DNA of 64,000 nucleotides from Sandaracinaceae bacterium (GTDB taxonomy: Bacteria > Myxococcota_A > Polyangia > Polyangiales > Sandaracinaceae), in assembly GCA_020633195.1 (NCBI GenBank), contig JACKEC010000028.1, positions 77,300 to 141,299 on the forward strand, given 5' to 3'. Shown here piece by piece: positions 33,279 to 41,877 of the stretch (the first letter of the stretch is position 1; each line of letters starts with the position of its first letter). Below the pieces are notes generated by a model, which worked only from the letters and a program-made list of their open reading frames with translations, made no database searches and was not told the origin of the DNA. Position numbers and translations under genes: made by a program.

Positions 33279-33818
33279 ATGCACCCGACCGCCCGGCTCT
33301 CCGAAGAGCACGTCAGCATCCTGTTGGGCCTCGACGTCCTCGAGCGCATCGCCGAGCGCCTCGGCGAAGATCCCGCCGCCGTGGCGAGCGACGCGCGGCT
33401 CATCGTCGACTTCATCCGCGGCTTCGCCGACGAGCTCCACCACCTCAAGGAGGAGGGGATGCTGTTCGTGGCGATGGAGGCCGCCGGTCACTCGCGCCAC
33501 GCGGGCCCGATCGGCGTGATGCTCGCCGAGCACGAGGAGGGGCGGGCGCTGGTCCGCTCCATGATCGGCGCGCTCGAGGATCCACAGAGCGGCGCCGACA
33601 CGTTCGAGGCAGCCGCGCTGAGCTTCGCGCAGCTCCTGCGGAGCCACATCATGAAGGAGGACCACATCCTGTTCCCGATGGCGGAGCAGACGCTGTCCGA
33701 GGCGACGCGCGCGGACCTCGTCCGTCGCTTCGGCGAGCACGACGAGGTAGTGCACGGCGTCGCGTACCGAGGTCACCTCGACGCGCTCGCGCGGCTCGCG
33801 GAGCGCTACCCGGGCTGA
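33279..33818 (+). CDS. Hemerythrin-like domain protein
   Basis: A 179-residue helical protein with the His/Glu pattern of HHE/hemerythrin domains: EEHVSILLGL near the start, ELHHLKEEGMLF (about 51-62), AEHEEGRALV (about 85-94) and LRSHIMKEDHILFPMAE (about 123-139). It probably binds a di-iron centre, sensing or storing oxygen, NO or iron. The ATG at 33279 is preceded by GAGG about 10 bases upstream. It lies just downstream of the 165-bp palindromic element, which could influence its expression. Confidence 0.85.
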   Translation: MHPTARLSEEHVSILLGLDVLERIAERLGEDPAAVASDARLIVDFIRGFADELHHLKEEGMLFVAMEAAGHSRHAGPIGVMLAEHEEGRALVRSMIGALEDPQSGADTFEAAALSFAQLLRSHIMKEDHILFPMAEQTLSEATRADLVRRFGEHDEVVHGVAYRGHLDALARLAERYPG

Positions 33819-33822
33819 CAGC

Positions 33823-34446
33823 TCAGGGGCAGGGGTGCGCGGCGTCCCAGGCCTCGACCGACTCGTACAGGCCGTCGGGCGTCTCGTAGAGGTCGGAGCA
33901 GTCCATCTCCGCGTCGCGGTAGACGATGTAGCCGGTGCGCCGACCGCAGCGCACGAGCGAGACGCTCGTCGAGGCGGCGCGGAGGCAGTCCGGATCGCAC
34001 GAGCTCCCCGAGACCGCGTCGGCCAGGGTGTCGTAGCGCGTCGGGCCGACGGTGAAGTAGTCGGGGCAGACGCCGCCCGTGTCGGTCCAGCGACGCACGT
34101 AGGCGTAGGACCCGCCGCAGTCCGAGATCCAGAGGTCGAGGTCGAGGTAGCTACAGGACAGCCCGGAGTCGACGCCCGCGTCGGTGCCGGCGTCCGAGCC
34201 CGCGTCCGTCGCTGCGCCCGCGTCCGAGCCCGCGTCCGTCGCCGCGCCCGCGTCCGAGCCCGCGTCCGTCGCCGCGCCCGCGTCCGAGCCCGCGTCCGTC
34301 GCCGCGTCCGAGCCCGCGTCGGCGGTCGCCGCGTCCATCCCGCTGCCGGCGTCGCTCCCGGGCCCCGCGTCGGCGGGATCGTCGCCTCCACCGCAGGCCG
34401 TCGACACGCACAAGGAACCGAGGACCAAGAGGGTCGAGTACTTCAT
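33823..34446 (-). CDS. Lipoprotein with tandem DAGSDAGAAT repeats
   Basis: A 207-residue lipoprotein (lipobox near residue 18, STACGGG). A long linker of 10-residue repeats AGSDAGAATD (about 46-85) precedes a Cys-rich C-terminal domain of about 110 residues (eight or more Cys, WISDCGGSYAYVRRW). The linker probably holds the domain away from the outer membrane. Domain function unknown. It is the last gene of a minus-strand run starting with the kinase-TPR gene. Confidence 0.75.
   Translation of the reverse strand: MKYSTLLVLGSLCVSTACGGGDDPADAGPGSDAGSGMDAATADAGSDAATDAGSDAGAATDAGSDAGAATDAGSDAGAATDAGSDAGTDAGVDSGLSCSYLDLDLWISDCGGSYAYVRRWTDTGGVCPDYFTVGPTRYDTLADAVSGSSCDPDCLRAASTSVSLVRCGRRTGYIVYRDAEMDCSDLYETPDGLYESVEAWDAAHPCP
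34201..34306 (-). repeat. 30-bp tandem repeats in a lipoprotein linker
   Basis: Three units of 30 bases (34201-34230, 34231-34260, 34261-34290; the first with one mismatch, the others identical) plus a partial fourth. The period of 30 keeps the reading frame, so copy-number change would lengthen or shorten the linker by 10 residues per unit. Confidence 0.85.
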
Positions 34447-34478
34447 CGCCAGTCCTCTTGCGACCCCGCTCGACGCTG

Positions 34479-35519
34479 TCAAGGACCCGCGCAGCAGCGG
34501 AAGCCGGTCGAGTAGTCCCAGTGCTCCACGTTGTGCGCCGTGGTGCGGTAGAGGCAGCCCTCGCCGTTGCGGTAGGTGTCGACGTAGTAGCCGCCGCGGA
34601 AGGTGCCCGTCGGGTCCGCCGTCCACTCGTGGAGGTTGCCCATCAGGTCGAAGACGTCCTCGTCGGTCACGCAGCCCGGGTAGCTCCCGGCGGGGGCCAG
34701 GGACATCGGGAGCTGGTTGATGCAGGCGTCGCCGAGGCGCGAGAAGATCCAGGACTCGCTCGTGCCGAACCGCTCCACCGCCGGGTGGACCGCGCGGGCG
34801 TCGTTGCAGCGCCCGTCGTCGCGGGGGCCGGGGTACGGGTAGGTCCGCGTGAGCCCCGGGCCGCGGCACGCTCGCAGCCACTCGGCGTCGGTGCAGAGCC
34901 GCTTGCCCGCTTCGGCGCAGGCGGCCGCGGCCTGGGTGCCGGTGATGTAGCCCTGCGGGATGGCGCCCTCGATCGAGACCGCGCGCACCGCGTTGGTCCC
35001 CGGGTTGTGGAACGGCGACCAGGTCCCGCCAGCGACGAGCTCGAGCGACGCCTCGAAGCGATCGATGCAGAAGGTGTCGACGGGCGTCATGCCCGCGGGA
35101 CATCCGCCCACCCCCGGCGCCTCGACGAGCCCGGCGTTGGGGGTCGGCATGTCGGCCGGATCGCACATCATCGCGCCGACGGCCGTACAGCATTGGATGG
35201 CCGCGGGCCCCGGGCAGAAGCCGGGCGTCGACATCCGATCGCCGGTGCAGTCGGCGACGTCGAGGCAGGTGCCGGGGACGCCGCCGACGGAGCAAGCCGT
35301 GCCCTCGAACCCCGCGTCCGAGCCCGCCGCGGCGTCGAGGCCCGCGTCCTCGGCCGCCGCGTCCATCGGCGAGGCGGCCGCGTCGGCGCCCGTGTCGAGG
35401 CCCGCGTCGAGGCTCGCGTCGAGGGACGTCCCGGCGTCGCGGTCCGCGCCGGCGTCGACCGACGGAGCCGCGGGATCACAGGCGACGAGCAGCAGCGCGA
35501 GCGAGGCGTAGCGGACCAC
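34479..35519 (-). CDS. Formylglycine-generating-enzyme-like (SUMF1) lipoprotein
   Basis: A 346-residue lipoprotein (lipobox LLLVAC near residue 12) with a DAG-rich linker (about 15-75), a Cys-rich neck, and a SUMF1/FGE-sulfatase-like domain (about 130-346). Family blocks are DTFCIDRFEAS, GKRLCTDAEWLRACRG, DLMGNLHEWTAD and the terminal TGFRCC. At the position of the FGE CYRYRC motif it reads CLYRTT, so the second catalytic Cys is missing. No sulfatase gene is near. Sulfatase activation is therefore doubtful; a binding or other modifying role is possible. GTG 35519 is preferred to 35534 because a TACGCT -10-like hexamer covers the latter. Confidence 0.8.
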   Translation of the reverse strand: MVRYASLALLLVACDPAAPSVDAGADRDAGTSLDASLDAGLDTGADAAASPMDAAAEDAGLDAAAGSDAGFEGTACSVGGVPGTCLDVADCTGDRMSTPGFCPGPAAIQCCTAVGAMMCDPADMPTPNAGLVEAPGVGGCPAGMTPVDTFCIDRFEASLELVAGGTWSPFHNPGTNAVRAVSIEGAIPQGYITGTQAAAACAEAGKRLCTDAEWLRACRGPGLTRTYPYPGPRDDGRCNDARAVHPAVERFGTSESWIFSRLGDACINQLPMSLAPAGSYPGCVTDEDVFDLMGNLHEWTADPTGTFRGGYYVDTYRNGEGCLYRTTAHNVEHWDYSTGFRCCAGP

Positions 35520-35525
35520 GGACGG

Positions 35526-35531
35526 AGCGTA
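35526..35531 (-). promoter_or_regulatory. TACGCT, likely -10 element deciding the start at 35519
   Basis: On the minus strand it ends 6 bases before the GTG at 35519 and would overlap coding sequence if the GTG at 35534 were used. Confidence 0.3.
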
Positions 35532-35555
35532 CACGCGGGCCGTCGCGGACGCCCC

Positions 35556-35924
35556 TCACCGCGCGGGCTGGCTCAGCGTCTCGCAGCGATCGGCGCGCGC
35601 CTCGCATTCGACCCAGCCGTCGTAGACCGGCTGGCAGATGCCGTGACAGGCCCCGTCGCGGTGCGCGTAGACGGGCCGACAGTCGCCGTCGATACAGTGA
35701 TCGCGGAGCCCGTAGGCGGCGCCCTCCGGGAGACCCATCGATCCCTCGGGGCTCGACTCCGCGTACCGGTCGTGCCCGTGGTCGAAGAGGCGCGCGCACG
35801 CACCGAGGCAGTCGCCGCAGGTGTCGAGGACGGGCGCGCAGGGGCCCATCGGCAGGGGCGCGGGGGGCGGCGGCTCGCCGGATCCGCAGCCCACGAGGAG
35901 CAGCCCGAGCGCGAGGCGACGCAC
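35556..35924 (-). CDS. Small Cys-rich lipoprotein
   Basis: A 122-residue lipoprotein (MRRLALGLLLVGCGSG). The mature part has about ten cysteines in CxxC-like spacing (TCGDCLGAC, CIDGDCRP, CHGIC). No enzymatic motif. Its GTG directly abuts the stop of the DUF2237 gene, so it is translated from the same message. Confidence 0.7.
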   Translation of the reverse strand: MRRLALGLLLVGCGSGEPPPPAPLPMGPCAPVLDTCGDCLGACARLFDHGHDRYAESSPEGSMGLPEGAAYGLRDHCIDGDCRPVYAHRDGACHGICQPVYDGWVECEARADRCETLSQPAR

Positions 35925-36320
35925 CTACGCCTCGGAGGCGATGGCGTGCTCGAGGAGCTCGTCGAGGCTCGCGATCTCGAGCGCCTTCTTGTGCGTGCTC
36001 TCGAGGACGACGGGGCAGGCCCGCCCCTCGTCGTAGGCCTGCTTCCAGCTCCCGGCGCATACGCACCACTGGTCGCCGGCGCGTAGACCGGGGAAGCCGT
36101 GTTGCGGCGCGGGGGTGATGAGGTCGTTGCCCTGGGAGCGCAGGAACTGGAGGAAGTCGTCGGTCACCCGACAGCAGATCGTGTGCGACCCGTGGTCGCG
36201 CGCGTCGGTGTTGCAGCAGCCGTCGCGGAACCAGCCCGTCTTGGGCTGGAGGCTGCACGGCCGAATGGGCGTGCCCAGCACGTTGTAGGAAGGCTCCTTG
36301 ACGGGCTCGACGCGGTCCAC
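35925..36320 (-). CDS. DUF2237 family protein
   Basis: A 131-residue cytoplasmic protein with the DUF2237 signature throughout: NVLGTPIRPCSLQP near 13-26, TGWFRDGCCNT, DDFLQFLRSQGNDL, FPGLRAGDQWCVCAGSWKQA (about 75-94) and the ending ESTHKKALEIASLDELLEHA. The four to six conserved Cys and His suggest metal or redox chemistry, but no function is established. It starts at a GTG one base after the stop of the giant kinase-TPR gene, so coupling is likely. Confidence 0.88.
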   Translation of the reverse strand: MDRVEPVKEPSYNVLGTPIRPCSLQPKTGWFRDGCCNTDARDHGSHTICCRVTDDFLQFLRSQGNDLITPAPQHGFPGLRAGDQWCVCAGSWKQAYDEGRACPVVLESTHKKALEIASLDELLEHAIASEA

Positions 36321-36321
36321 G

Positions 36322-39300
36322 CTAGTCCCCGATGCTGATCCCGAGCTTGTGGCGGAGGGTGAGGTACTCCTCGCTCACCGCGTAGATGTGGAGCTCCTTG
36401 AGGCGCTCCTTCGAGGGGACGCCCGCGGACTCCTCGGGCGACGCCTTGATCATCGCGGTGGAGTACTCGAGGTCGTTCGAGAGGACGAAGCCGACGCGAT
36501 CCGCGGTCAGGTCGACGGCGGCGACCCACTTCTTGAGGTCGAGCTCGGGGGCCGCCGCGAGGAGCTTCTGCACGTGGCTGCGCAGGCGATCCTTGTCGGT
36601 GCCGGTGAGGTGCGTCTCGAACGCCGCGAGGTTCTCGGCGACGGGGGTCGCGAGGTTCTTCGGGATCGGGAACTGACCCACCGCCGTCTTGATCGCGGCG
36701 AGGAGCCACGAGCGCAGACCGCTGCCCGTCGGGACGAGCATGCGGAGGTAGTGGCCGGGCCGGAGGTAGGACAGGTGGCGGCCCGCGACGAACGCGAGCG
36801 CCTTGCCGGGGCCGCCCGCGAGGGCGCCCTTGCCGAGGCCGATCGACGGCGGGTCGGTGAACACGAAGCTCAGGCCGCCCGGGTCCTTGGTCCGGTAGTA
36901 GACGTCGGGCAGCGCGATCGCGGTGACGCCCGCCGCGTAGTGCAGGGTCCGCGCGAGGTCCGCCTCGTCGCTGTCGGCCTTGCGCTTGTCGCCCGCGGAG
37001 AGCCCGAACTTGCCGAGGTCCTGCGCGCGGTTCGCGATCACGGCGCGCGAGATCGTCGCGAAGATGTCGGTCAGCAAGCCGTCTTGCGTCGGGTGGACGA
37101 GGTGCTTGGCCCACAGCTCGTTGGTGAAGGCGCTCGTCGCCGCCGCGGGCTCCCGGCTGCGGTGCTTCTTGTAGAAGCCCTCCTCGTCGGGCTCGGCGTT
37201 CTTGAGCACGGTGAGCGCCTGGCACGCGCACCACGACTCGTCGGGCTTCTTCGCCTCGGTGTAGAGCTTGCGCAGCGCCTGGTAGCTCTCGATCCGGTAG
37301 GGGTTGAGCTGCAGCAGGTCGCCGTGGACCTTCACGGCCTTCTGGAAGTAGCGCTTGGGCTCGGCGCTGTAGATCGACGCGAGCTGCTCGGAGCGGCGGC
37401 GGTTGTGCGGGTCGAGGCGCGCGGCCTCCTCGAACGCCTCGGTCGCGTCGCCCGGCCGCTCGAGGCGGTGGAGCAGCAGCTCGCCGAGCTGGTCGTGCAG
37501 GTGCGCCCGATCCTTGTCGCTCGTGTCGGCGGTGAGGCCCTTGATGCGGTCGCGGTAGACCTCCTCGAGCCGATCCCAGTCCGACTGACCGTTGAGCGCG
37601 GTGACGAGCCCGTCGAAGCTCTTCAGCGACGTGGGCTCGTGCTCGAGCGCCTGCTCGTAGTAGTCGGCCGCCTCGTCGAGGCGGTTCAGCTCGAAGTGAC
37701 AGATGGCCGCGGCCGTGTGGTAGTACTTCGAGAGCTGCCGCGAGTCGTCGACGAGCTCGGCGATGCGCAGGATGACCTCGACGAGGCGAGACCAGTCCTT
37801 GCTCTCCGAGTAGACAGCCATGAGCTTCGTGAGGAGGTTCCTGTCGTCGGCCCGCAGCTCGAGCGCGGCGACGTAGCTCTTCGAAGCCTTCGCCTTGTCG
37901 CCGATCTCGTTCATCAGGACGTCGCCGGTCTCGACGAGCAGCGTGTAGCGCTCGTCGTCGGGCGCGGACTCCATGCGCCGCCGGAGCGTGCGCACGACGT
38001 CCTCCCACTTGCCCTGCGACGCGTAGAGCTCCTTGAGCGAGCGCAGCGGCGCCGGATCGTCCGGCGTGAGGTCGGCGGCCTCGTTGAGGTGCAGCTTGGC
38101 CTCGCCGAGCTCGCCCGCCTGGCGGAGCGACTCGCCGAAGCGCCACAGGACGCGGCCCTTCTCCTGGCCGACGAGGTCCTTGCCGAACTGCTTGACCACG
38201 TCGCGGTACAGCTCCGCGGCCTCGTCCGGCGCGCCCATGTCGAAGGTGACCTCGGCCACGCGCTCGAGGACCTCGCGGTCGTCGGAGGCGAACGCCTTGG
38301 CGTTGAGGTACGCGCGCTGCGCCTTGTCGTAGAGCTCGAGCTTGCGGAACGCGTCGCCGCAGCGGACCGAGACGTCGCGCGCCAGGTCGGCGGCCATCTC
38401 GGACGTGCGGGCGAGGAGCGGCTCGTAGTAGCGAGCCGCCTCGGGGAAGTCGCCCTTGTCGAACGCCATGTCGCCGAGCCCGCGCGCCGCGGGGGTGGAC
38501 GTGGCGTCGAGCTCGAGCGCCTTCTCGAACGAGATGCGCGCCCGGATCGGATCCTCGAGCCGGTCGCGCTGCAGCGAGCCGAGCTCGGCGTAGAGCTTGG
38601 CCTTCGAGATCTTGCCCTCGGTGACCTCGATCTCGCGCGCGAGCAGCTCGGCCGCGCCGTGGGCGTCGCCCCGGCCCGAGTAGATCGCGCGGAGCGCGGT
38701 GGCCGCCTTGGGGTGGTCGGGCTGCGTGTCGAGGGCGCGCTTGTAGCGCTCGATCGCGCCGTCCTTGTCGCCCTTGTCCTCGAGGATGCGGCCCGAGCGC
38801 ACGTAGAGGTCGGCCTTCTTGGCCGGGTCGCTCTCGGCCTCGGCGAGGCGGTCGGTCGCCTCGAGCGCCTTGGCCGCGTCGCCGGTCTGCGCCTGCAGGC
38901 GGCTCATCAGCTCGAGCGCCTCGGTGTGGTCCGCGTTGATCGAGGTGACGCGCTCGACGATCCCGAGCGCGCGCTCGGGCGCGCCGACGTCGACCATCAG
39001 GACCTTCGCCGCCTGGAGCAGGAGGTCGATCTTGCGCCGCTCGTCCTCGCTGCCGAGCGCGTGGCGCTCGAGCGTCTTGGCGAGGTCGTCGAAGCGCTGG
39101 AGCTTCCGATAGACGCCCACGAGCATGACGTTGGCGCCCTCGTGGCCGGGCTCGATCTCCACGATCTGCGCGAGGCACGCCTCGGCCTTCTCGTGGTCCA
39201 TGAACTCTTCGAGGTGGATGCCCGCGGCCCGCTCGAGGAGCGAGATGCGCTGCCGCGGCGTCGCCGCCGCCTCGAGCTGCTTGTCGAGGTTGGCGAGCAG

Positions 39301-41661
39301 CTCCGGGAACCGATCGGTGCGCGAGTAGATGCGCTCGAGGCCCTTGAGCGCGGCGACCTGTCGCTCGTCGTGCTTGAGCGCGGCCTCGTAGTGCGCGGCC
39401 GCCTGATCGTCGTCGCCGAGGCGGTCCTCGTAGATCTCCGCGATCGCGCACAGCGTGACGAGGCGGTCGTCGCCCCGCTGGTTCGCCGCCTTGGTCTCGA
39501 GCAGCTTGACCAGCGGCTTCCACTCCTTGCGGTCGGCGTAGATGCCCTCGAGGGCCTCGTTCGCCGCGGGGTGGGCGCCGTCCTCCTTGAGGATCGACTC
39601 GTACATCGCGGCCGCCGCGCCCGGATCGCCCATGCGCTTGTCCACGATGCGCGCGGCCTCGGCGCGCCAGTCGCGGGCCTTGACCGGGTTCGTCGTCGAG
39701 TCTGCGCGCTGCACGAGCATCGTGACGAGCTCCTGCCAGCTCTGCGCCTTGCGGTAGAGGGCGATCGTGCCCTCCATCGCCGCGTCGTTGGCGGGGTCGA
39801 TCGCGAGCGCCTGCCCGAAGCACGGGATGGCGAAGTCGGGCCGCGCGAGCTTGTCGGCGTACCAGCGACCGAGCAGGACGTAGAGGGCCGGCTTCTCCGC
39901 CTCGTCCTCGATCGAGCCGAGCGTCTCGTTGAGGGCGGTGATCGCCTCGTTCCAGTTGTCGGTCGACTCGCCCGCGAGCCGCTCGACCGCGTCGATGGCG
40001 TCCTGGTCGCGCGGGTCCTCGGCGAGCGCCTGCACCCACGCCACGAAGGCGTTCTCGCGATCGGAGAGCTTGGACTCGTAGGTCTCCGCGATCTCGCGGA
40101 GGATCGCGGCGCGCTCCTCGGCGGACTCCTCGCCCTCGACCTTCTCGAGCAGGAGCTCCACGAGCCCCTCGGCGTCGCCGGTGGAGCGCTTGAGCTCCTC
40201 GAGCGCCGCGCGCGCGATGTCGTCGTCGCCGTCGAGCTCGAGGATCTGGCGGTAGACCTCCTCGGCGCCGGCGGCGTCGGCGAGGTCCTGCTCGCGGATG
40301 CGCGCGATGCGGAAGAAGAGCGCCTTCTTCGCGTCCGTCTCGGCGTCCTCGGCGGCCATCGCGAGGACCTCGGCCGCCTTGTCCCAGGCGAGCGCCGGCT
40401 CGACGATCCGCTCGAGCGCGACCGCGAGCTCCTCGTTGCCGGGATCCTCGAGCAGCTCGGCGGTGGCGGCGTCGAAGGCCTCCTCGTCGAGCGCCTTCTT
40501 CTCGCGGGCCTCCGGCGGGATGGAGGCGCGACCGATGGACTCGATCGCCTCCTTGAACGCGTCGGCCGACGCGTACCGGTCCTTGGGGTCCTTCGAGAGG
40601 GAGCGCAGGACGATGGCGTCGAGCTCCTTGGCCACCCACCCGCGCGGCGCGTGCGCGCTCGGCGGCTCGGCGTCCTTCATCAGGTGCTGCGCGACGACGT
40701 CGATGCCCGTGTCGCCGACGAACGGCGGGCGGCCGCTCAGCGTCTCGTAGAGCATGCAGCCGACGGCGTAGAGGTCGGTCGCCGCGCTGGCGCGCGACCC
40801 GCGCGCGAGCTCCGGGGCGATCGCCTTGGCCGTCCCGACCACCGGGTGCAGCCCGGACTGCGTGGCCCCGACGGGGCTGCGCGCGAAGAGGCGATCGACG
40901 CCTCCGTCCACGAGCACGCCGGTGGGCTCGTTGGTCATCTTGTCGGTCGAGGTCGGCCGCACCATGAAGACGTTCTCCGTCTTCACGTCGCCGTGGACGA
41001 GCCCGCGCGCGTGGAGCAGCGAGAGCGCGTCGAGGACGCCGCGCACGATCGGGCGGACCTCGTTGTAGTGCATCGGGCCGGTCCGACCGACGCGCTGGCT
41101 CAGCGACTGACCGTTGACGAACTCGGTCACGACGTAGAGGCGGCCGTCCTCGAGCGTGCCCACGTCGACGACGGGGGCGAGGCTCTTGCTCTCGAGCCCC
41201 TTGTGGATCCGCGCCACGGTCAGGAAGCGACGCGCGGCGGAGCGATCGCGGGTGTGCACCGGGCGCAGCACCTTCAGCGCGACGCGCAGCTTCTCCCCGT
41301 CGTCGGCCTTCTTCTCCGCGAGGTAGACGACGCCGACGCCGCCCTCCCCGAGCTTCTTCAGGATGCGGCAGCCGACGACCTCGGCGCCGGCCTTCAGCTC
41401 CTCGCCCGGCTGCGCGTCGAAGAGCGCCTCGACCTTCGCGTCGACGCCGTCCTTGCTGAGGAGCAAGGCGTCGGCGAGGGCGAGCAGCGAGTCGTCGCTC
41501 TTGCATGCCTCGACCAGCGCGCGCGCGAACGCGCCCTTGCCGTCCGTGCCTCCGACCGTCTCGGGGTCGAGGCCGAGCAGCTCGTCGCTGAGCTTCTTGA
41601 GCTCGTCGAGCTCGAACAGGCGTTCGAGCTCGCCGCGAAGGATGTCCGTCGTGGCGTTCAT
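36322..41661 (-). CDS. Giant Ser/Thr kinase-like protein with long TPR array
   Basis: A 1779-residue soluble protein. Residues about 95-380 form a Hanks-type kinase domain with Gly loop LGEGGVGVVYLA, VALKVL lysine, catalytic loop VHGDVKTENVFM and the APEL element. The Arg of HRD is Gly (non-RD type) and DFG reads DGG (LVDGGVDRLF), so activity is uncertain although Asp, Lys and Asn are kept. Residues about 400-1480 are more than 25 TPR/HAT-like helical repeats. About 1500-1779 is a C-terminal region without recognised motif. Such proteins are typical large signalling scaffolds of Myxococcota. It heads a minus-strand run with a DUF2237 gene one base downstream. Large antisense frames over it are composition artefacts. 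Confidence 0.85.
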   Translation of the reverse strand: MNATTDILRGELERLFELDELKKLSDELLGLDPETVGGTDGKGAFARALVEACKSDDSLLALADALLLSKDGVDAKVEALFDAQPGEELKAGAEVVGCRILKKLGEGGVGVVYLAEKKADDGEKLRVALKVLRPVHTRDRSAARRFLTVARIHKGLESKSLAPVVDVGTLEDGRLYVVTEFVNGQSLSQRVGRTGPMHYNEVRPIVRGVLDALSLLHARGLVHGDVKTENVFMVRPTSTDKMTNEPTGVLVDGGVDRLFARSPVGATQSGLHPVVGTAKAIAPELARGSRASAATDLYAVGCMLYETLSGRPPFVGDTGIDVVAQHLMKDAEPPSAHAPRGWVAKELDAIVLRSLSKDPKDRYASADAFKEAIESIGRASIPPEAREKKALDEEAFDAATAELLEDPGNEELAVALERIVEPALAWDKAAEVLAMAAEDAETDAKKALFFRIARIREQDLADAAGAEEVYRQILELDGDDDIARAALEELKRSTGDAEGLVELLLEKVEGEESAEERAAILREIAETYESKLSDRENAFVAWVQALAEDPRDQDAIDAVERLAGESTDNWNEAITALNETLGSIEDEAEKPALYVLLGRWYADKLARPDFAIPCFGQALAIDPANDAAMEGTIALYRKAQSWQELVTMLVQRADSTTNPVKARDWRAEAARIVDKRMGDPGAAAAMYESILKEDGAHPAANEALEGIYADRKEWKPLVKLLETKAANQRGDDRLVTLCAIAEIYEDRLGDDDQAAAHYEAALKHDERQVAALKGLERIYSRTDRFPELLANLDKQLEAAATPRQRISLLERAAGIHLEEFMDHEKAEACLAQIVEIEPGHEGANVMLVGVYRKLQRFDDLAKTLERHALGSEDERRKIDLLLQAAKVLMVDVGAPERALGIVERVTSINADHTEALELMSRLQAQTGDAAKALEATDRLAEAESDPAKKADLYVRSGRILEDKGDKDGAIERYKRALDTQPDHPKAATALRAIYSGRGDAHGAAELLAREIEVTEGKISKAKLYAELGSLQRDRLEDPIRARISFEKALELDATSTPAARGLGDMAFDKGDFPEAARYYEPLLARTSEMAADLARDVSVRCGDAFRKLELYDKAQRAYLNAKAFASDDREVLERVAEVTFDMGAPDEAAELYRDVVKQFGKDLVGQEKGRVLWRFGESLRQAGELGEAKLHLNEAADLTPDDPAPLRSLKELYASQGKWEDVVRTLRRRMESAPDDERYTLLVETGDVLMNEIGDKAKASKSYVAALELRADDRNLLTKLMAVYSESKDWSRLVEVILRIAELVDDSRQLSKYYHTAAAICHFELNRLDEAADYYEQALEHEPTSLKSFDGLVTALNGQSDWDRLEEVYRDRIKGLTADTSDKDRAHLHDQLGELLLHRLERPGDATEAFEEAARLDPHNRRRSEQLASIYSAEPKRYFQKAVKVHGDLLQLNPYRIESYQALRKLYTEAKKPDESWCACQALTVLKNAEPDEEGFYKKHRSREPAAATSAFTNELWAKHLVHPTQDGLLTDIFATISRAVIANRAQDLGKFGLSAGDKRKADSDEADLARTLHYAAGVTAIALPDVYYRTKDPGGLSFVFTDPPSIGLGKGALAGGPGKALAFVAGRHLSYLRPGHYLRMLVPTGSGLRSWLLAAIKTAVGQFPIPKNLATPVAENLAAFETHLTGTDKDRLRSHVQKLLAAAPELDLKKWVAAVDLTADRVGFVLSNDLEYSTAMIKASPEESAGVPSKERLKELHIYAVSEEYLTLRHKLGISIGD

Positions 41662-41877
41662 GAGGCGATGCGATCCGTCCTGAATTGCTGCGGAATCTCG
41701 GGGAAATCACACACGATCCCCCCGCGGAGCGCGGATACTACACGCGCGCCCACCGTGGGCCAAGTCGAGGCGGTCCAAAGTCTCCCGACCCGCCCGAGCG
41801 GGCCGTGAGAGTCGTCACGGTCCCGGAGCTTTACAGCACCCGCCGGAGCGAGGAGGCTCGGTGAGGGGAGGGGTCCG
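41662..41877. promoter_or_regulatory. Divergent promoter region, kinase-TPR and methyltransferase genes
   Basis: A 216-base interval without a gene. A TAGTAT-like hexamer reads on the minus strand at about 41740 and GCCCACCGTGGGC is a short dyad near 41750-41762. GGGGAGGGG just before 41878 is a strong ribosome-binding site for the methyltransferase. Exact promoters not resolved. Confidence 0.3.

Noticed and set aside
34201..34306. Tandem 30-bp repeats as a possible CRISPR array
   Set aside because: The units are contiguous without unique spacers, in frame, and encode a lipoprotein linker.
36164..41808. Two very long open frames (over 1800 codons) overlapping the giant kinase-TPR gene in other frames
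   Set aside because: They are composed mostly of Arg, Ala, Gly and Pro (or Leu/Val/Glu/Asp antisense patterns), have no domain, and arise from the strong third-position G/C bias of the real gene.
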